Below, one piece after another: positions 8,401 through 17,012 of a stretch of 35,618 nucleotides of DNA. The stretch comes from a virus, in the IMG/VR virus record IMGVR_UViG_3300035662_000089, positions 1-35,618 of that record; one strand, 5' to 3'. The notes beneath the pieces were generated by a model. It was not told the DNA's origin, did not search any database, and saw only the letters and a program-made list of their open reading frames with translations. Numbering within the stretch: the first letter of the stretch is position 1; every line of letters starts with the position of its first letter. A program made the position numbers and the translations under genes.

Positions 8401-9699
8401 TCAGGCGACAACCTGGCGAATCACGTTGACCGCGGTGGCGTCGAGCAGGTCGCCATCGACCCGCCACTTGCCACGGAACCCGATCTCGTCGGTGTCGAAG
8501 TACCGGCTGTCGTCACGCTCGATGACCGGGTTGCCGACGGTGCGGACGTAGTACGCCGACATGTCGCCGAAGGCCACCGTCTTGTTCGCCGAGCCGGCCG
8601 CCGAGACGTTCGGGTCGGTGTAGACCGGCTTGTCGAGCAGGCGGTCGGGCTGGCCGTTGATGATGCCGTTGGTGAGCGACGGCTGCCACAGGAACGCACC
8701 GATGGTGCCGCCCGCACCGTCACGCAGCTTGCGCAGCGTGCCAGCCGTGGAGTCGTTCATCAGCCAGGCGGCGTCGGGCGAGTTGCGGTACTCGTCGTTC
8801 ACGCTGTACTGCAGGTCGATGAGCTTCTCCACCGTCGGCGTGATGAGCGAGCCACCGGTGGCGATGGTGCCCGAACCGGCGATGGCGGTCATGATGCCGT
8901 TGGGGCGACCCGAGCCAGAGCCAGCAACGAGGTCGGTGGCGATGACACGGCCGAGCGCACGGCCGATGTTGCGGCCGAGGAAGCCCTCGATGTCGACGCC
9001 GGAGTCGGTGACGACCTCGGATGCCACGACCACCAGGGCGCCGTACTTGAAGGCGTCCAGCCGGGTACGGGCGAAGGTCGGATCGGTGCCGCCGATGGCG
9101 GTGCCCTGAGCGACGACGAGCGTGCCGATCGTGTGAGCGCTCACACGGGGCAGGTCGAGCGGCTCACCCGAGGTGGTGTTGAGCTTGGTGGTCGGCGCAC
9201 GGAAGATGCCGTTCGACGCCTCCATGTACTCGTACAGGGTGCGGGCCAGCGTGGTCGGCACGAGCGAACCGGCCGAGCCGGTGTCCCATGCGAGGTCACG
9301 CAGTTCCATCGGTGATGCGCCCTGACGGAGCAGTTCGCGCTCCTTGGCGGCCGAGCGGATGTCGACCTCGAAGGCGACCTTCTCGCCACGCATACAGGCG
9401 TCGAGGAACGAGCGCAGCTCGTTGACGGCCTGCTGCGGGGTGGCGACGCCGGGGTCGCTGCTGAACACGCGGGCCTGAGCCTCGCGCAGCTGGGCGGCCT
9501 CGCTCTCGCGACGCTCGCGCATCACGTACTCACGGATCTCGGCGTCGAGATCGTCGATCTCGGCGTCCATGCGCTCGATGCGGGCCTGCTCTTCGGCCGT
9601 GCGCTCACGGCCTGCGGTGTTGTCGAGTTCAGCCTTCTGAGCGTCCCACGCCCGAAGGCGCTTCTCGTTCAGCTTCTCGACGTGTGCACGAATGTCCAT
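8401..9699 (-). CDS. Major capsid protein (HK97 fold)
   Basis: A 432-residue HK97-type capsid protein. Residues 1-95 are a charged coiled coil (KLNEKRLRAWDAQKAEL ... EIDDLDAEIREYV), the delta domain normally cut away by the protease. The shell domain follows: LVPTTLARTLYEYMEASNGI, FGDMSAYYVR, and the RDDSRYFDTDEIGFRGKWRV end. Length and order are usual. A strong hairpin lies just downstream. The following genes are glycosyl- and methyltransferases, which might act on this protein. Confidence 0.93.
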   Translation of the reverse strand: MDIRAHVEKLNEKRLRAWDAQKAELDNTAGRERTAEEQARIERMDAEIDDLDAEIREYVMRERRESEAAQLREAQARVFSSDPGVATPQQAVNELRSFLDACMRGEKVAFEVDIRSAAKERELLRQGASPMELRDLAWDTGSAGSLVPTTLARTLYEYMEASNGIFRAPTTKLNTTSGEPLDLPRVSAHTIGTLVVAQGTAIGGTDPTFARTRLDAFKYGALVVVASEVVTDSGVDIEGFLGRNIGRALGRVIATDLVAGSGSGRPNGIMTAIAGSGTIATGGSLITPTVEKLIDLQYSVNDEYRNSPDAAWLMNDSTAGTLRKLRDGAGGTIGAFLWQPSLTNGIINGQPDRLLDKPVYTDPNVSAAGSANKTVAFGDMSAYYVRTVGNPVIERDDSRYFDTDEIGFRGKWRVDGDLLDATAVNVIRQVVA

Positions 9700-9839
9700 C
9701 GTGGGTGGTGTCCTTTCGGGAGGGTGTGCGACGTGCCCGGGGTGGGCCGTCCAACGGGGTTGGGTGTCGCGACGGGTCTCGTCAGGTGCAGGTGCCTTGC
9801 GGCGGCGTGCGGCGTGGGGAGCGGGTCGCAGGTGCAGCG
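9700..9839 (-). other. 140-bp gap between protease and capsid genes
   Basis: No protein-like frame was seen. The minus strand holds a GAAAGGA ribosome-binding site about 11 bases before the capsid ATG and several copies of GCACCTG. A capsid-boosting promoter could be here, but no good -35/-10 pair is evident. Confidence 0.4.
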
Positions 9840-10547
9840 TCAGGTCAGCGCAGGGCGCAACAGACGCTTGCGCTCAAGCCGTTCCCGGTCCATCCGGTCA
9901 CGGTCGGCGAAAGTGTCGACGGGTGGCTGCGGCAGGCGGCCCTCAAAGAAGGCCAGCGCGCGACGCACCTCGTCGTCGGTCATCTCGGCATCGGTGAGCG
10001 ATGCCAGCATCTCGTCGAAGGAACGCATCGACGACGAGGTGTACGGGTTGGCGCCCCGCCACACCACCGACGCCTCGAACAACTGCAGTTCCTTGATCGT
10101 GCGCTCGGTCATGTCGTCGTTCCACTTGTCTCGCGCCTTGGGCACGGTGAAGCCGATTGACATTTGGCGCATCTCGCCACGGGTGACGGCGCTGCGCAGG
10201 TTCTGCACGTCGCTGCGGGCCGGGTCGAGCTCGGCCGAGACACGCAGGTCCGGGTCGGCCACCAGGCGCAGCGTGCCAGCCGAACGGGTGGCGAGCGGGA
10301 TGCCCTGGTGGTCGTGGTTGATGAACAGCGCCACGTCGGCCTTGGAGTCGCGCAGCGTCTTGGTGAAGGCGCCGGCGGCGATCGTCTCGGTGAACGTGCC
10401 GAACATGTCGTGGACCGTGTAGGGCGCATCGACGACCGATGCCACGCCCTCGAAGGTGTAGCCGTTGTCGCCGCCCTCGCGAAACTCGAAGTCGGTCAGG
10501 TCGTAGTGCCGGATCTGGCGGCCAGTGCCGCGTTCGTCGATCATCAT
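9840..10547 (-). CDS. Prohead maturation protease (S78 family)
   Basis: A 235-residue protease that trims capsid and scaffold regions during head maturation. NHDHQGIPLATRSAGTLRL holds the catalytic His, MSIGF the nucleophilic Ser, and LFEASVV the third residue in the HK97 prohead protease order. ATG 10547 was chosen over 10544 because GGAGGTG lies five bases upstream. The C-terminal tail is charged and helical (DRDRMDRERLERKRLL). It precedes the major capsid gene. Confidence 0.9.
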   Translation of the reverse strand: MMIDERGTGRQIRHYDLTDFEFREGGDNGYTFEGVASVVDAPYTVHDMFGTFTETIAAGAFTKTLRDSKADVALFINHDHQGIPLATRSAGTLRLVADPDLRVSAELDPARSDVQNLRSAVTRGEMRQMSIGFTVPKARDKWNDDMTERTIKELQLFEASVVWRGANPYTSSSMRSFDEMLASLTDAEMTDDEVRRALAFFEGRLPQPPVDTFADRDRMDRERLERKRLLRPALT

Positions 10548-10559
10548 GTGAGCACCTCC

Positions 10560-10730
10560 TCAGGTGAGCAGTAGGAGCGAGGCGAGGATCGCCTCTAGTT
10601 CTTCGTCGACGGTGCGACGGAGGGGTTTGACCGGCAACGGCCGCACGAACGTCCGACTACCGCTGCCGGGATCGTCCTGCGGCGGCTCGGGCGGGATGGT
10701 CCCGGTGGACTGCAGCAGCGTGAGCAGCAC
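10560..10730 (-). CDS. Small hypothetical protein, 56 aa
   Basis: GTG 10730 is preceded by GAGAGGAG. The N-terminal half is Pro/Gly rich (TGTIPPEPPQDDPGSGS), the rest basic, ending in a helix (VDEELEAILASLLLLT). Nothing identifies its role. It lies between the coiled-coil gene and the protease and could be a small head-assembly protein. Confidence 0.5.
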   Translation of the reverse strand: MLLTLLQSTGTIPPEPPQDDPGSGSRTFVRPLPVKPLRRTVDEELEAILASLLLLT

Positions 10731-10746
10731 GGCCGCTCCTCTCGGG

Positions 10747-10908
10747 CTAGAGCGCCTCGAGCGTGGCGATGGTGTCCTCGGTGGTGGCGATCTCGGCGTC
10801 GGCGGCGGCGATGGCCGTCGTGTCACCGAGGCGCACCGCTTCGGCGCGTAGCACCGTCTGACGAGCGACCCACGTGCGGGCCTGGCGGATCAGGTCGTCG
10901 ACGGTCAT
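10747..10908 (-). CDS. Small coiled-coil protein, 53 aa
   Basis: ATG 10908 overlaps the preceding stop (TGATG), and a TAG ends it at 10749-10747. The protein is a continuous charged helix (DDLIRQARTWVARQTVLRAE, then IAAADAEIATTEDTIATLEA). Its size and position before the protease gene suggest a scaffold-like or assembly helper, but no family is recognised. Confidence 0.6.
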   Translation of the reverse strand: MTVDDLIRQARTWVARQTVLRAEAVRLGDTTAIAAADAEIATTEDTIATLEAL

Positions 10909-12350
10909 CAGATGATCATCGCCCGCAGCATGACGGTGCTGGTGTTGAGCACCATGTAGACGTAGTCGATCTCAGCGGAACCGTCGGTGTAGTGGACGTC
11001 AAAGCTCGTGTCGCCGGCGATGGCTGCGCCCTGGGTGTAGGTCATCGTCGACCAGCCGTCCTGCTCGCTGGTCACGACGTTGTACCGGAACCATCGGCCG
11101 GTCGCGTCCTTCTGGGCGTAGATGGCGTTGTTGCGGTAGGCGTACTTCGAGCCAGCACCGAACACCTCGGTCGCCGGGGCGTACGTCAGAGCGCTCGCCC
11201 AGGTGTTCGCAGCGATGTCGTAGCGGTCGAGCACGGCACCAGCGCCACCACGGAACGAGTAGATGTACCGCCCGTTCAGGATGGCTGACTCGTTATTCCA
11301 CGCGGCGTCGGTGGCTTCCCATACCCAGTGCCCACTCATCCCGACTGCCGGGGCAGCGGCACGGGCAGCGGTCGGCGACAGTGTCGTCCAGGTGCCTGCA
11401 GAGATGCTGTAGCGGAACAACGTGACCGCCGCCGAGCCCATGTAGTAGATGAAGTCGTCGTTGCCCTCGATCGAGTAGACCGAGGTGGCGTCGGGGTTCG
11501 TCGTCCATGCCGCCGAGGTGGTCAGCACCGTGGCGGTGTTGCTGGCGATGGTGCGGATCTGACCGGCGCCCGTGCCCGACACGATGCGGACCTGGTAGTT
11601 CGTCCACTGGTTCGTTGTCCAGGTCTTGGCCGAGTTCGTCAGCGTCGATGCGCCGCCTGCCGTGGCGGTGCCGGTGGCAAATGCGGCATAGCCCTCGCCC
11701 TGCCACGACGGTGTCGCGATCAGCTTCGAGTCGGTGCCGATCACTGCCGCCGGGGCGATGCCGTCGGTGGCGCCCGTCTCGGCTGCGCCCCAGGTGTTCA
11801 GTGCGAAGTCGTAGAACCGGAACACGTTGGCCGTGGTAGTGCCCGCCGCCGTGATGGCGTTCAGGACGTACCAGCGGGGCGTGAGCAGACGGAACGTGGT
11901 CGACGCCGTGAACGCCGACGCCTGCACCGGGACGGTGATGACCGAGGTGGCGCCGACCGTGTTGCTACTGATCGCCAGTGTCGCGCCAGCGTTCGGTCCG
12001 CCGGTGATGTGGATGCTGTAGCCGCGCAGGTCACGGGCCAGGGTGAGGTTCGTCGTGATCGTCGATGTCGTGCCAGCGGTCGCCGTGCCGCTCGGGCCGA
12101 CCGAGGTGGCCGTGCCGCACGCACCGACGGCGAACGTGCCAGCGAGAGCGCCGGACGGGATCTGCACCCATGCGTCTTCTTGCGCCGAGTAGAGGTACTG
12201 CACGGTTGCCGACACGACGTACAGCTGCTGCTGGCGGTAGTGGCGGGACGACGAGATGAACGCACCCGCCACGGTCGCTGTCGGGGCAGGGGTGCAGAAC
12301 TCCCACCGCTTCAGGTCGAGAATCTTGCGGTTGCCGTTGGTCGTGGTCAT
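10908..12350 (-). CDS. Kelch-like beta structural protein
   Basis: A 480-residue beta-rich protein. Two copies of a Thr/Ala module lie at about 88-157 and 226-296, the second reading NQWTNYQVRIVSGTGAGQ and IRTIASNTATVLTTSAAW, the same pattern seen in structural proteins of unrelated phages. Kelch-like blades follow, each with an aromatic strand and a W turn: FIYYMGSAAVTLFRYS, GRYIYSFRGGAGAVLDRYD and RWFRYNVV. A beta-propeller on the head or vertex is likely. It lies between portal and protease rather than among the tail genes, and overlaps the next start by TGATG. Confidence 0.7.
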   Translation of the reverse strand: MTTTNGNRKILDLKRWEFCTPAPTATVAGAFISSSRHYRQQQLYVVSATVQYLYSAQEDAWVQIPSGALAGTFAVGACGTATSVGPSGTATAGTTSTITTNLTLARDLRGYSIHITGGPNAGATLAISSNTVGATSVITVPVQASAFTASTTFRLLTPRWYVLNAITAAGTTTANVFRFYDFALNTWGAAETGATDGIAPAAVIGTDSKLIATPSWQGEGYAAFATGTATAGGASTLTNSAKTWTTNQWTNYQVRIVSGTGAGQIRTIASNTATVLTTSAAWTTNPDATSVYSIEGNDDFIYYMGSAAVTLFRYSISAGTWTTLSPTAARAAAPAVGMSGHWVWEATDAAWNNESAILNGRYIYSFRGGAGAVLDRYDIAANTWASALTYAPATEVFGAGSKYAYRNNAIYAQKDATGRWFRYNVVTSEQDGWSTMTYTQGAAIAGDTSFDVHYTDGSAEIDYVYMVLNTSTVMLRAMII

Positions 12351-12351
12351 C

Positions 12352-12783
12352 TCAGGTCACGCTCACGTTTCTGCGGAGGCTGTCGGCACCGAGGCGCATC
12401 AGCGCCGGGATCTGCTCGAAGGCTGGAAGGCCGCCGATCTGTGTCTGGTTCGTCAGCGTCGTGACGGTGCCGACTGTGGTAATCGTCGCCAACGTCAGAG
12501 AGCCAGTGATGGCGTCCACCACGACACGTAGACGACCGGCCACATCAGGCATCGACTGGCCGATGGAACGGCTGAGCGCCTGCACTGCCATTCGCATGGC
12601 TTCCAGCGCCTCCACGACCTCGCCCTGCGTGAGCGTGACCGGCATCGGGTTCGACTCCGACACATCGACGGCGGTGCCGTCGTCGCCGATGCCGAGCTTG
12701 ACGCGCTGGTGAAGCACGCCACCGATCTCGTCGGCGGCGACGGTTGCGCCTGACCCTGGGGTGTATCCGACGTTGTCAGCCAT
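12352..12783 (-). CDS. Putative virion protein, 143 aa
   Basis: It begins ADNVGYTPGSGATVAADE followed by GGVLHQRVKLGIGDDG, a start often seen in small structural proteins encoded near portal or head genes. A helix (EVVEALEAMRMAVQALSRSI) follows, then a Thr-rich beta part (LATITTVGTVTTLTNQTQ). It is coupled to the portal by TGATG. Decoration or head-attachment protein is a reasonable inference, not proven. Confidence 0.6.
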   Translation of the reverse strand: MADNVGYTPGSGATVAADEIGGVLHQRVKLGIGDDGTAVDVSESNPMPVTLTQGEVVEALEAMRMAVQALSRSIGQSMPDVAGRLRVVVDAITGSLTLATITTVGTVTTLTNQTQIGGLPAFEQIPALMRLGADSLRRNVSVT

Positions 12784-14261
12784 CAGTTCGTCACCTTCTT
12801 GGCGCCGACGATGCGGCCCGACGGGTCACGCGTGAACGTGATGGACTCGTCGCCGGAATCCGGCGGCTGCACGTAGACGATCGGCGGCGGCTGCGTCGGG
12901 ACGTTCACCGTCACCTCGGTCGGAGGGACGTTCACCGTCACCGGTGTCGGCTCGACGTTGACCGTGACCTGCGCCGGCGGGATGTTGACGATCGGGGCCG
13001 GGATGATGATCGGCTCCTGACGCATCTCCACCTGCAGCGAATCCGGCAGGTGGATGTGCGTGTCGGACGTGCGGGTCGACTGCTCGGCCATCGCTGCTCG
13101 CATCTCGGCCATCATCAGCGCAGCGTTCTCCTCCATCGGGGCCACCTCGGGCACGTCGGGCGTGTCGTCCATCGGCGGCAGGTCTTCCCAGTCGCGCGCC
13201 TCGTTCGGCTCCAAGAACCCGGCGCCGATGCCGACGGCGTAGGCGGCGTAACGGGTCTGCAGGTCACCCCGGAGCAGGGCGCCGAGGTTGAACTTGACGT
13301 ACCGAGGCTGCGCCAGCAGGTCCGACAGCGCCTTCTCTAGACGCACGATCCACGGCAGCAACGTCACTCGGACAAAGCGGGTGTTGCGCTGCTCCAGGTT
13401 GGCGTAAGTCAGCGACGAACCCTCGATGCCGATGCCCAGCTCTGTCGGGTCGATCATGAACATCTGGCCAGCGATCTCGGCCGACGTGAACTTGCGGGTG
13501 GCCAAGAACTGCGCCTGCTCGTTGGTGACGCCGGTCGGCTTCCACACGGCGCCCTCTTGCAGCACGCCGGGCAGGCCACGGCCGCCCTCACGGCGACGAC
13601 GGCGCCACTGGTCGGCGATAGCCTTGAGCGTCTCGGACTGCGCACTGCCAGGCATCTCGATGACACCGGGCATGTTGCCCTCGCCCTCGAAATATCCGGT
13701 GCCGAACTTGACGGCGGCCAGGCCGAGCCCGATCGACTGGCGGGCGTACTCCACCGGCGACAGGCCGACGTCGGAACCCGGCAACATCAGCCCCTTGAGA
13801 TGGAGCATCTCGGCGTCGACACGCTGGCCGTTCACCATGTAGGCCAGGCGGCCACGATCACGGGTCACCCGAACCTTTGACGGGTCGAGCGGGATCAGTT
13901 CGACAATGGCGCCGACCTCATTGCGCAGGACGACGACGTAGGCGTTGCCGTGCAAGAGCAGCGACGACAACACCTGCGACACCCACGACGTAAAGTCGAG
14001 GTTCGTCGTCGGCTGCTGCAACCACTTCGGCTTGGCGACCTCAACCTTGGCGTCGTCGCCGGTGCGGCGATACACGTCGAGCGGCAGCGTGGCGATCGAA
14101 TCGGAGATGAGGCGCACCGAGCCGTAGACGGTGAGCAACTGCATCGACGTCTGCTCGGTGACCGACACGCCGCCGACAACCTGGGTCATCTCGCCGGGCC
14201 AGAGTCCCCAGGTGGTCGCCTGGGCGCGCTGCTCGGGGCGACGGAAGATTGACGACAACAT
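12783..14261 (-). CDS. Portal protein (HK97 family)
   Basis: A 492-residue portal forming the ring at the head vertex for DNA entry. SVRLISDSIATLPLDVYRR (48-66), LLLHGNAYVVVLRN and MFMIDPTELGI fit the family, as does the place directly after terminase. The C-terminal tail is unusual: after about residue 410 come three related strands (PAQVTVNVEP, TPVTVNVPP, TEVTVNVPT) that would make a regular beta repeat. The gene overlaps the 143-residue virion gene by TGATG. Portal identity is firm; the role of the tail is unknown. Confidence 0.92.
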   Translation of the reverse strand: MLSSIFRRPEQRAQATTWGLWPGEMTQVVGGVSVTEQTSMQLLTVYGSVRLISDSIATLPLDVYRRTGDDAKVEVAKPKWLQQPTTNLDFTSWVSQVLSSLLLHGNAYVVVLRNEVGAIVELIPLDPSKVRVTRDRGRLAYMVNGQRVDAEMLHLKGLMLPGSDVGLSPVEYARQSIGLGLAAVKFGTGYFEGEGNMPGVIEMPGSAQSETLKAIADQWRRRRREGGRGLPGVLQEGAVWKPTGVTNEQAQFLATRKFTSAEIAGQMFMIDPTELGIGIEGSSLTYANLEQRNTRFVRVTLLPWIVRLEKALSDLLAQPRYVKFNLGALLRGDLQTRYAAYAVGIGAGFLEPNEARDWEDLPPMDDTPDVPEVAPMEENAALMMAEMRAAMAEQSTRTSDTHIHLPDSLQVEMRQEPIIIPAPIVNIPPAQVTVNVEPTPVTVNVPPTEVTVNVPTQPPPIVYVQPPDSGDESITFTRDPSGRIVGAKKVTN

Positions 14262-14392
14262 CAGCGCTCACCCGCCAGACCGAAGTAGGTCAGCAGAATC
14301 CCGGCGCCGACGAGGGCACCAGGTAGGCCAGCGCCGATGAAGGCACCGACGACGACCATGACCAGACCGACGAGTTGCATGGCAGTGAACAT
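14261..14392 (-). CDS. Small hydrophobic membrane protein, 43 aa
   Basis: ATG 14392 follows GAGGGGG, and the TGA overlaps the portal start (TGATG). Nearly all of the protein is hydrophobic with glycines (MQLVGLVMVVVGAFIGAG, then ALVGAGILLTYFGLAGER), so it should form one or two membrane segments. Short hydrophobic genes between terminase and portal are found in other actinophages. Function unknown. Confidence 0.65.
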   Translation of the reverse strand: MFTAMQLVGLVMVVVGAFIGAGLPGALVGAGILLTYFGLAGER

Positions 14393-14408
14393 GCGCGACC
14401 CCCTCGGG

Positions 14409-15881
14409 CTAGTAGTCGTTGAGCGACACGAACGCCGACGCCGAGTGCGTCAGCTTTGGGGGCTTGTCGCCGAGTAGCGAGCGAGCCAACGTCACCGCCA
14501 CCAGCGGCGCCAGTGGCACGGTGGCAGTTCTGCGGTCCCACACGAAGGCGTCACCGATGCGGCGCTCAGAGGCGACCACAGCGGCGTTGTCGAGCTGATC
14601 CGGTGCGACGACCGGGCGGGTGAGGGTGCCGTCGACGACGGAGCGCAGGAATGACCCGCACGCCGCCTTGTAGTCGGCCGAGGTGATCGGCCGGAGCAGG
14701 TCGGGGTTGAGCCCAGCCTCCTCGAACTGCTCGCGTGCCACGCCGAGCACTGCGACCGCTGGGCCGTTGCCGCCGTCGAGGCCGATGCTGATCGGCTTCC
14801 ACCGCTCGGCGAGCTCGACGAGGCGGCGAGGGAGCCAGCCGTCTCCGGCCTGGTGGGCGACGACCTCGACGTAGGCCGCCGACAGGGTGCCTGCGGCGAT
14901 GGCGATGGATGCCCAGCCGTCGTGGACGTCATAGGCGAACACGCAGCCGCCAGGGGCGACGTCGTGAGGGATGGTGGTCGCCGTTGCCTGCCAGGCGTCG
15001 GCGGGGATGGCGGGCGGTGCGACCTTGTCGGTGATCGGCATGTCAGGGATGCCGAGGCGTTCGCGCAGGAACTCCTCGGGCGAATGTGACAGCGCCTGCA
15101 TCTCGTCCCTGACGAAGTCTTCCGAGATGCGGATGCCGAGCGCCGGGTTGGCCTGGTACCACGCTTCGACGTTGTCGGCTTCGGCGAGCTCGTCGGCTGA
15201 CCAGCTGGCGTAGAACAGGCGGCCCGGGTCGGCCTCGGACAGCGCCCTTGAGCGGACGCTGTGAAAGACGACGCTGTCGGCGTGGGGCGCCGACGACACG
15301 TACCAAATCTGCGGGTTGGAGTCGCCACGCATCGACCGGGCGGCGAGGGCGGGGACCATCGCGCCGAGCGCCTTCGGGTCGAGGTCGAACGCCTCGTCGA
15401 AGATAATCCGGTCGCCGGAGAAGCCACGACCGCCGCCACGGCTGCGGGCCATGAACTTGACCCGGCATCCGTTCTTCAGGATGATCGCTTCTTTACCGTT
15501 GGCCGTGTAGACCTTGGCGACCTCGTCGGCGAACTCCGACTGTTCGATCAGTGACCGGAGCCGGGTGAACGTCTCTTGCGCACTGGAGAACAGGTGCGCC
15601 GAGTAGATGACCGTGCGCTCCTGCCAGACAAACAGAGCGGCGAGGATCAGCGCCTCAATGAGCGCCGACTTGCCGTTCTGTCTCGGCACGTCAATGCCGA
15701 CCTCAAACGCGGCCCAGCGGCCATCGTTGAGCTCGCCGAGCGAGTTGCGGGCGATCCACTTCTGCCACTCGTCGAGCGGCATGCCGGCGACCTCGGCCAT
15801 CGTGATGACGTCGTCGGCTGCGTCGTTGCTGGCAAACGCCGGAATGCGGGACAGGCGCGGCGTTTGGACGCCGACCCTCAC
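14409..15881 (-). CDS. Terminase large subunit (HK97-type)
   Basis: A 490-residue packaging motor. The ATPase has Walker A VPRQNGKS (65-72), the adenine region DEWQKWIARN (37-46) and Walker B IIFDEAF (159-165). In the C-terminal RNase-H-like nuclease, which makes the DNA cuts, VFAYDVHDG contains the first expected acid, GLDGGNG fits a second, and the acidic SERRIGDAFVWD segment lies nearer the end. GTG 15881 overlaps the small subunit gene. Length and motif order are normal for the Terminase_1 family. It works with the HNH endonuclease and portal. Confidence 0.95.
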   Translation of the reverse strand: MRVGVQTPRLSRIPAFASNDAADDVITMAEVAGMPLDEWQKWIARNSLGELNDGRWAAFEVGIDVPRQNGKSALIEALILAALFVWQERTVIYSAHLFSSAQETFTRLRSLIEQSEFADEVAKVYTANGKEAIILKNGCRVKFMARSRGGGRGFSGDRIIFDEAFDLDPKALGAMVPALAARSMRGDSNPQIWYVSSAPHADSVVFHSVRSRALSEADPGRLFYASWSADELAEADNVEAWYQANPALGIRISEDFVRDEMQALSHSPEEFLRERLGIPDMPITDKVAPPAIPADAWQATATTIPHDVAPGGCVFAYDVHDGWASIAIAAGTLSAAYVEVVAHQAGDGWLPRRLVELAERWKPISIGLDGGNGPAVAVLGVAREQFEEAGLNPDLLRPITSADYKAACGSFLRSVVDGTLTRPVVAPDQLDNAAVVASERRIGDAFVWDRRTATVPLAPLVAVTLARSLLGDKPPKLTHSASAFVSLNDY

Positions 15882-16096
15882 GACGCCCGTCGGCTGTCGC
15901 GCTTGGCGCGCAGCTGGTCGACCGTCGACATCTTCGACTCGGTGGGCAGTGCTGCGAGCTCGGCGAGCACCGACTGCAGCCGGGCGGCGACTTGGGCCAC
16001 CACGCTCGGCTCACAGAGCACGATCTGGTCGGCCAGAATGTCACGCAGTGCGGTCAGCGCTCGGCGGTGGTCGCCTGACTTGAGGTCGTCGACCAC
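15878..16096 (-). CDS. Terminase small subunit (putative)
   Basis: A 72-residue protein starting at GTG 16096, which has GGGGG five bases upstream. The whole protein is helical (DHRRALTALRDILADQIVLC, then VVAQVAARLQSVLAELAAL) with a basic end (RAKRDSRRAS), matching the small helical terminase subunits of HK97-like actinophages that bind the packaging site. It overlaps the large terminase by GTGA. The identification rests on pattern and position; the start is chosen over ATG 16231. Confidence 0.7.
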   Translation of the reverse strand: MVDDLKSGDHRRALTALRDILADQIVLCEPSVVAQVAARLQSVLAELAALPTESKMSTVDQLRAKRDSRRAS

Positions 16097-16224
16097 GGCA
16101 CCCCCTTGGGTATGGCTACATAACACCAGGTCAGCCCCTGTGTCTATGGGGAGGGAACCTGGGTTGAGTCCGGGGTTCTCTGCAGTATCACTCAGAGTGA
16201 AAAACAGGAAGCAGATTGCATGTA
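16097..16224 (-). other. 128-bp gap upstream of small terminase
   Basis: This gap is more A+T rich than the coding sequence around it. It contains a short CCCC/GGGG stem (around 16137-16153) and the ribosome-binding site GGGGG before GTG 16096. Terminase recognition (pac or cos) sites often lie in or next to the small terminase gene, so this is a candidate place, but no cos overhang or repeat set was recognised. An open frame from ATG 16231 runs through it but has no protein-like features. Confidence 0.4.
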
Positions 16225-16695
16225 TCACCACGCTCGGGTAGTTGCCGCTCCGAGGTGTCCAGCGATGCTCGGCCAGTGCCGGGCGACGGTGGCCGACAGG
16301 CCGGGGCGGTCGAGGATGCGCTCAAGGTGCTGGACGATGAGCGGGTTCGGCTTGATTGCTCGTCCCGCTGGCACCCAGGTGCGGACGAGGTCGCAGGCTT
16401 CGTCGACGGTGTGGCCGAGCTTGACGGCGATGCCGATGGCAATGGCCGGCGAGCGGGACTCGCCTCGGTGGCAGTGGATGAGCAGGCTGTCGGCGTGCGC
16501 TGCGCCGAAGTCGACGAGCGAGGTAACGGCGGTGATGCTCGGCGCCATCGGTCCCGAGGTCGTGTCGGCGAAGGTGCGGGCCCGTTGTAACGGGTGACCG
16601 AACGCTGCCTCGCTCGCCTTCGGCCCGGCAGTGATGACGGCGGCGAAGCGGTGCGCCTCAGCCTTGGCCTCGTCAAGGTTGCGCACGACGATCAC
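16225..16695 (-). CDS. Dual-specificity/tyrosine-phosphatase-like protein
   Basis: A 156-residue protein from GTG 16695 (GTGA overlap with HNH). LLIHCHRGESRSPA (71-84) is the cysteine-phosphatase P-loop HCx5R with Cys75 and Arg81. TFADTTSG (41-48) supplies a possible general-acid Asp44, and PNPLIVQHLERILDR (117-131) matches the end of a small bacterial DSP family. It could remove phosphate from Tyr/Ser/Thr or from nucleotide-like substrates. A phosphatase between HNH and terminase is unusual. Catalytic residues are intact; the target is unknown. Confidence 0.75.
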   Translation of the reverse strand: MIVVRNLDEAKAEAHRFAAVITAGPKASEAAFGHPLQRARTFADTTSGPMAPSITAVTSLVDFGAAHADSLLIHCHRGESRSPAIAIGIAVKLGHTVDEACDLVRTWVPAGRAIKPNPLIVQHLERILDRPGLSATVARHWPSIAGHLGAATTRAW

Positions 16696-16949
16696 CACGT
16701 ACGCGTCGTCCCTTGCACTCGCATCTGGTTGCCTCGCCGTGCGCCCTTGCTGGCGTTGCAGGACTTGCACTCGGCAAGCAGCACGCTGCCAGGGTGGCCG
16801 TCGATGACGTGGCCTGCTTCCCAGGTGGAGCCGTGCTCGGCCTTCGTGCGATCGCAGACCCAGCAGCGGGTGAACGGGTCGGCGTTGGCTGCGTCCCTGA
16901 CGACCTTGGCCCTGCGGCGGTAGCTCGAGGACTGGTGCAGTGCGCTCAC
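16692..16949 (-). CDS. HNH endonuclease
   Basis: An 85-residue HNH nuclease from GTG 16949 (GGGGGTGG upstream). Two CxxC pairs (CWVC and CKSC) bracket the core GHVIDGH and end in CNASKGARRGN, the HNH zinc-finger arrangement. In many siphophages an HNH protein is encoded beside the terminase and is needed for specific terminase cutting. The position, two genes before the small terminase, fits that role. Confidence 0.85.
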   Translation of the reverse strand: MSALHQSSSYRRRAKVVRDAANADPFTRCWVCDRTKAEHGSTWEAGHVIDGHPGSVLLAECKSCNASKGARRGNQMRVQGTTRTW

Positions 16950-17012
16950 ACGCCACCCCCGACAACGGCAACGCCCGCCGGTGCTGCTGCACACGACGGG
17001 CGACTTACACCG

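Noticed and set aside
15878-16231. 117-residue version of the small terminase from ATG 16231
   Set aside because: The first 45 residues do not look like a terminase and cover an A+T-richer gap; GTG 16096 has a good ribosome-binding site.
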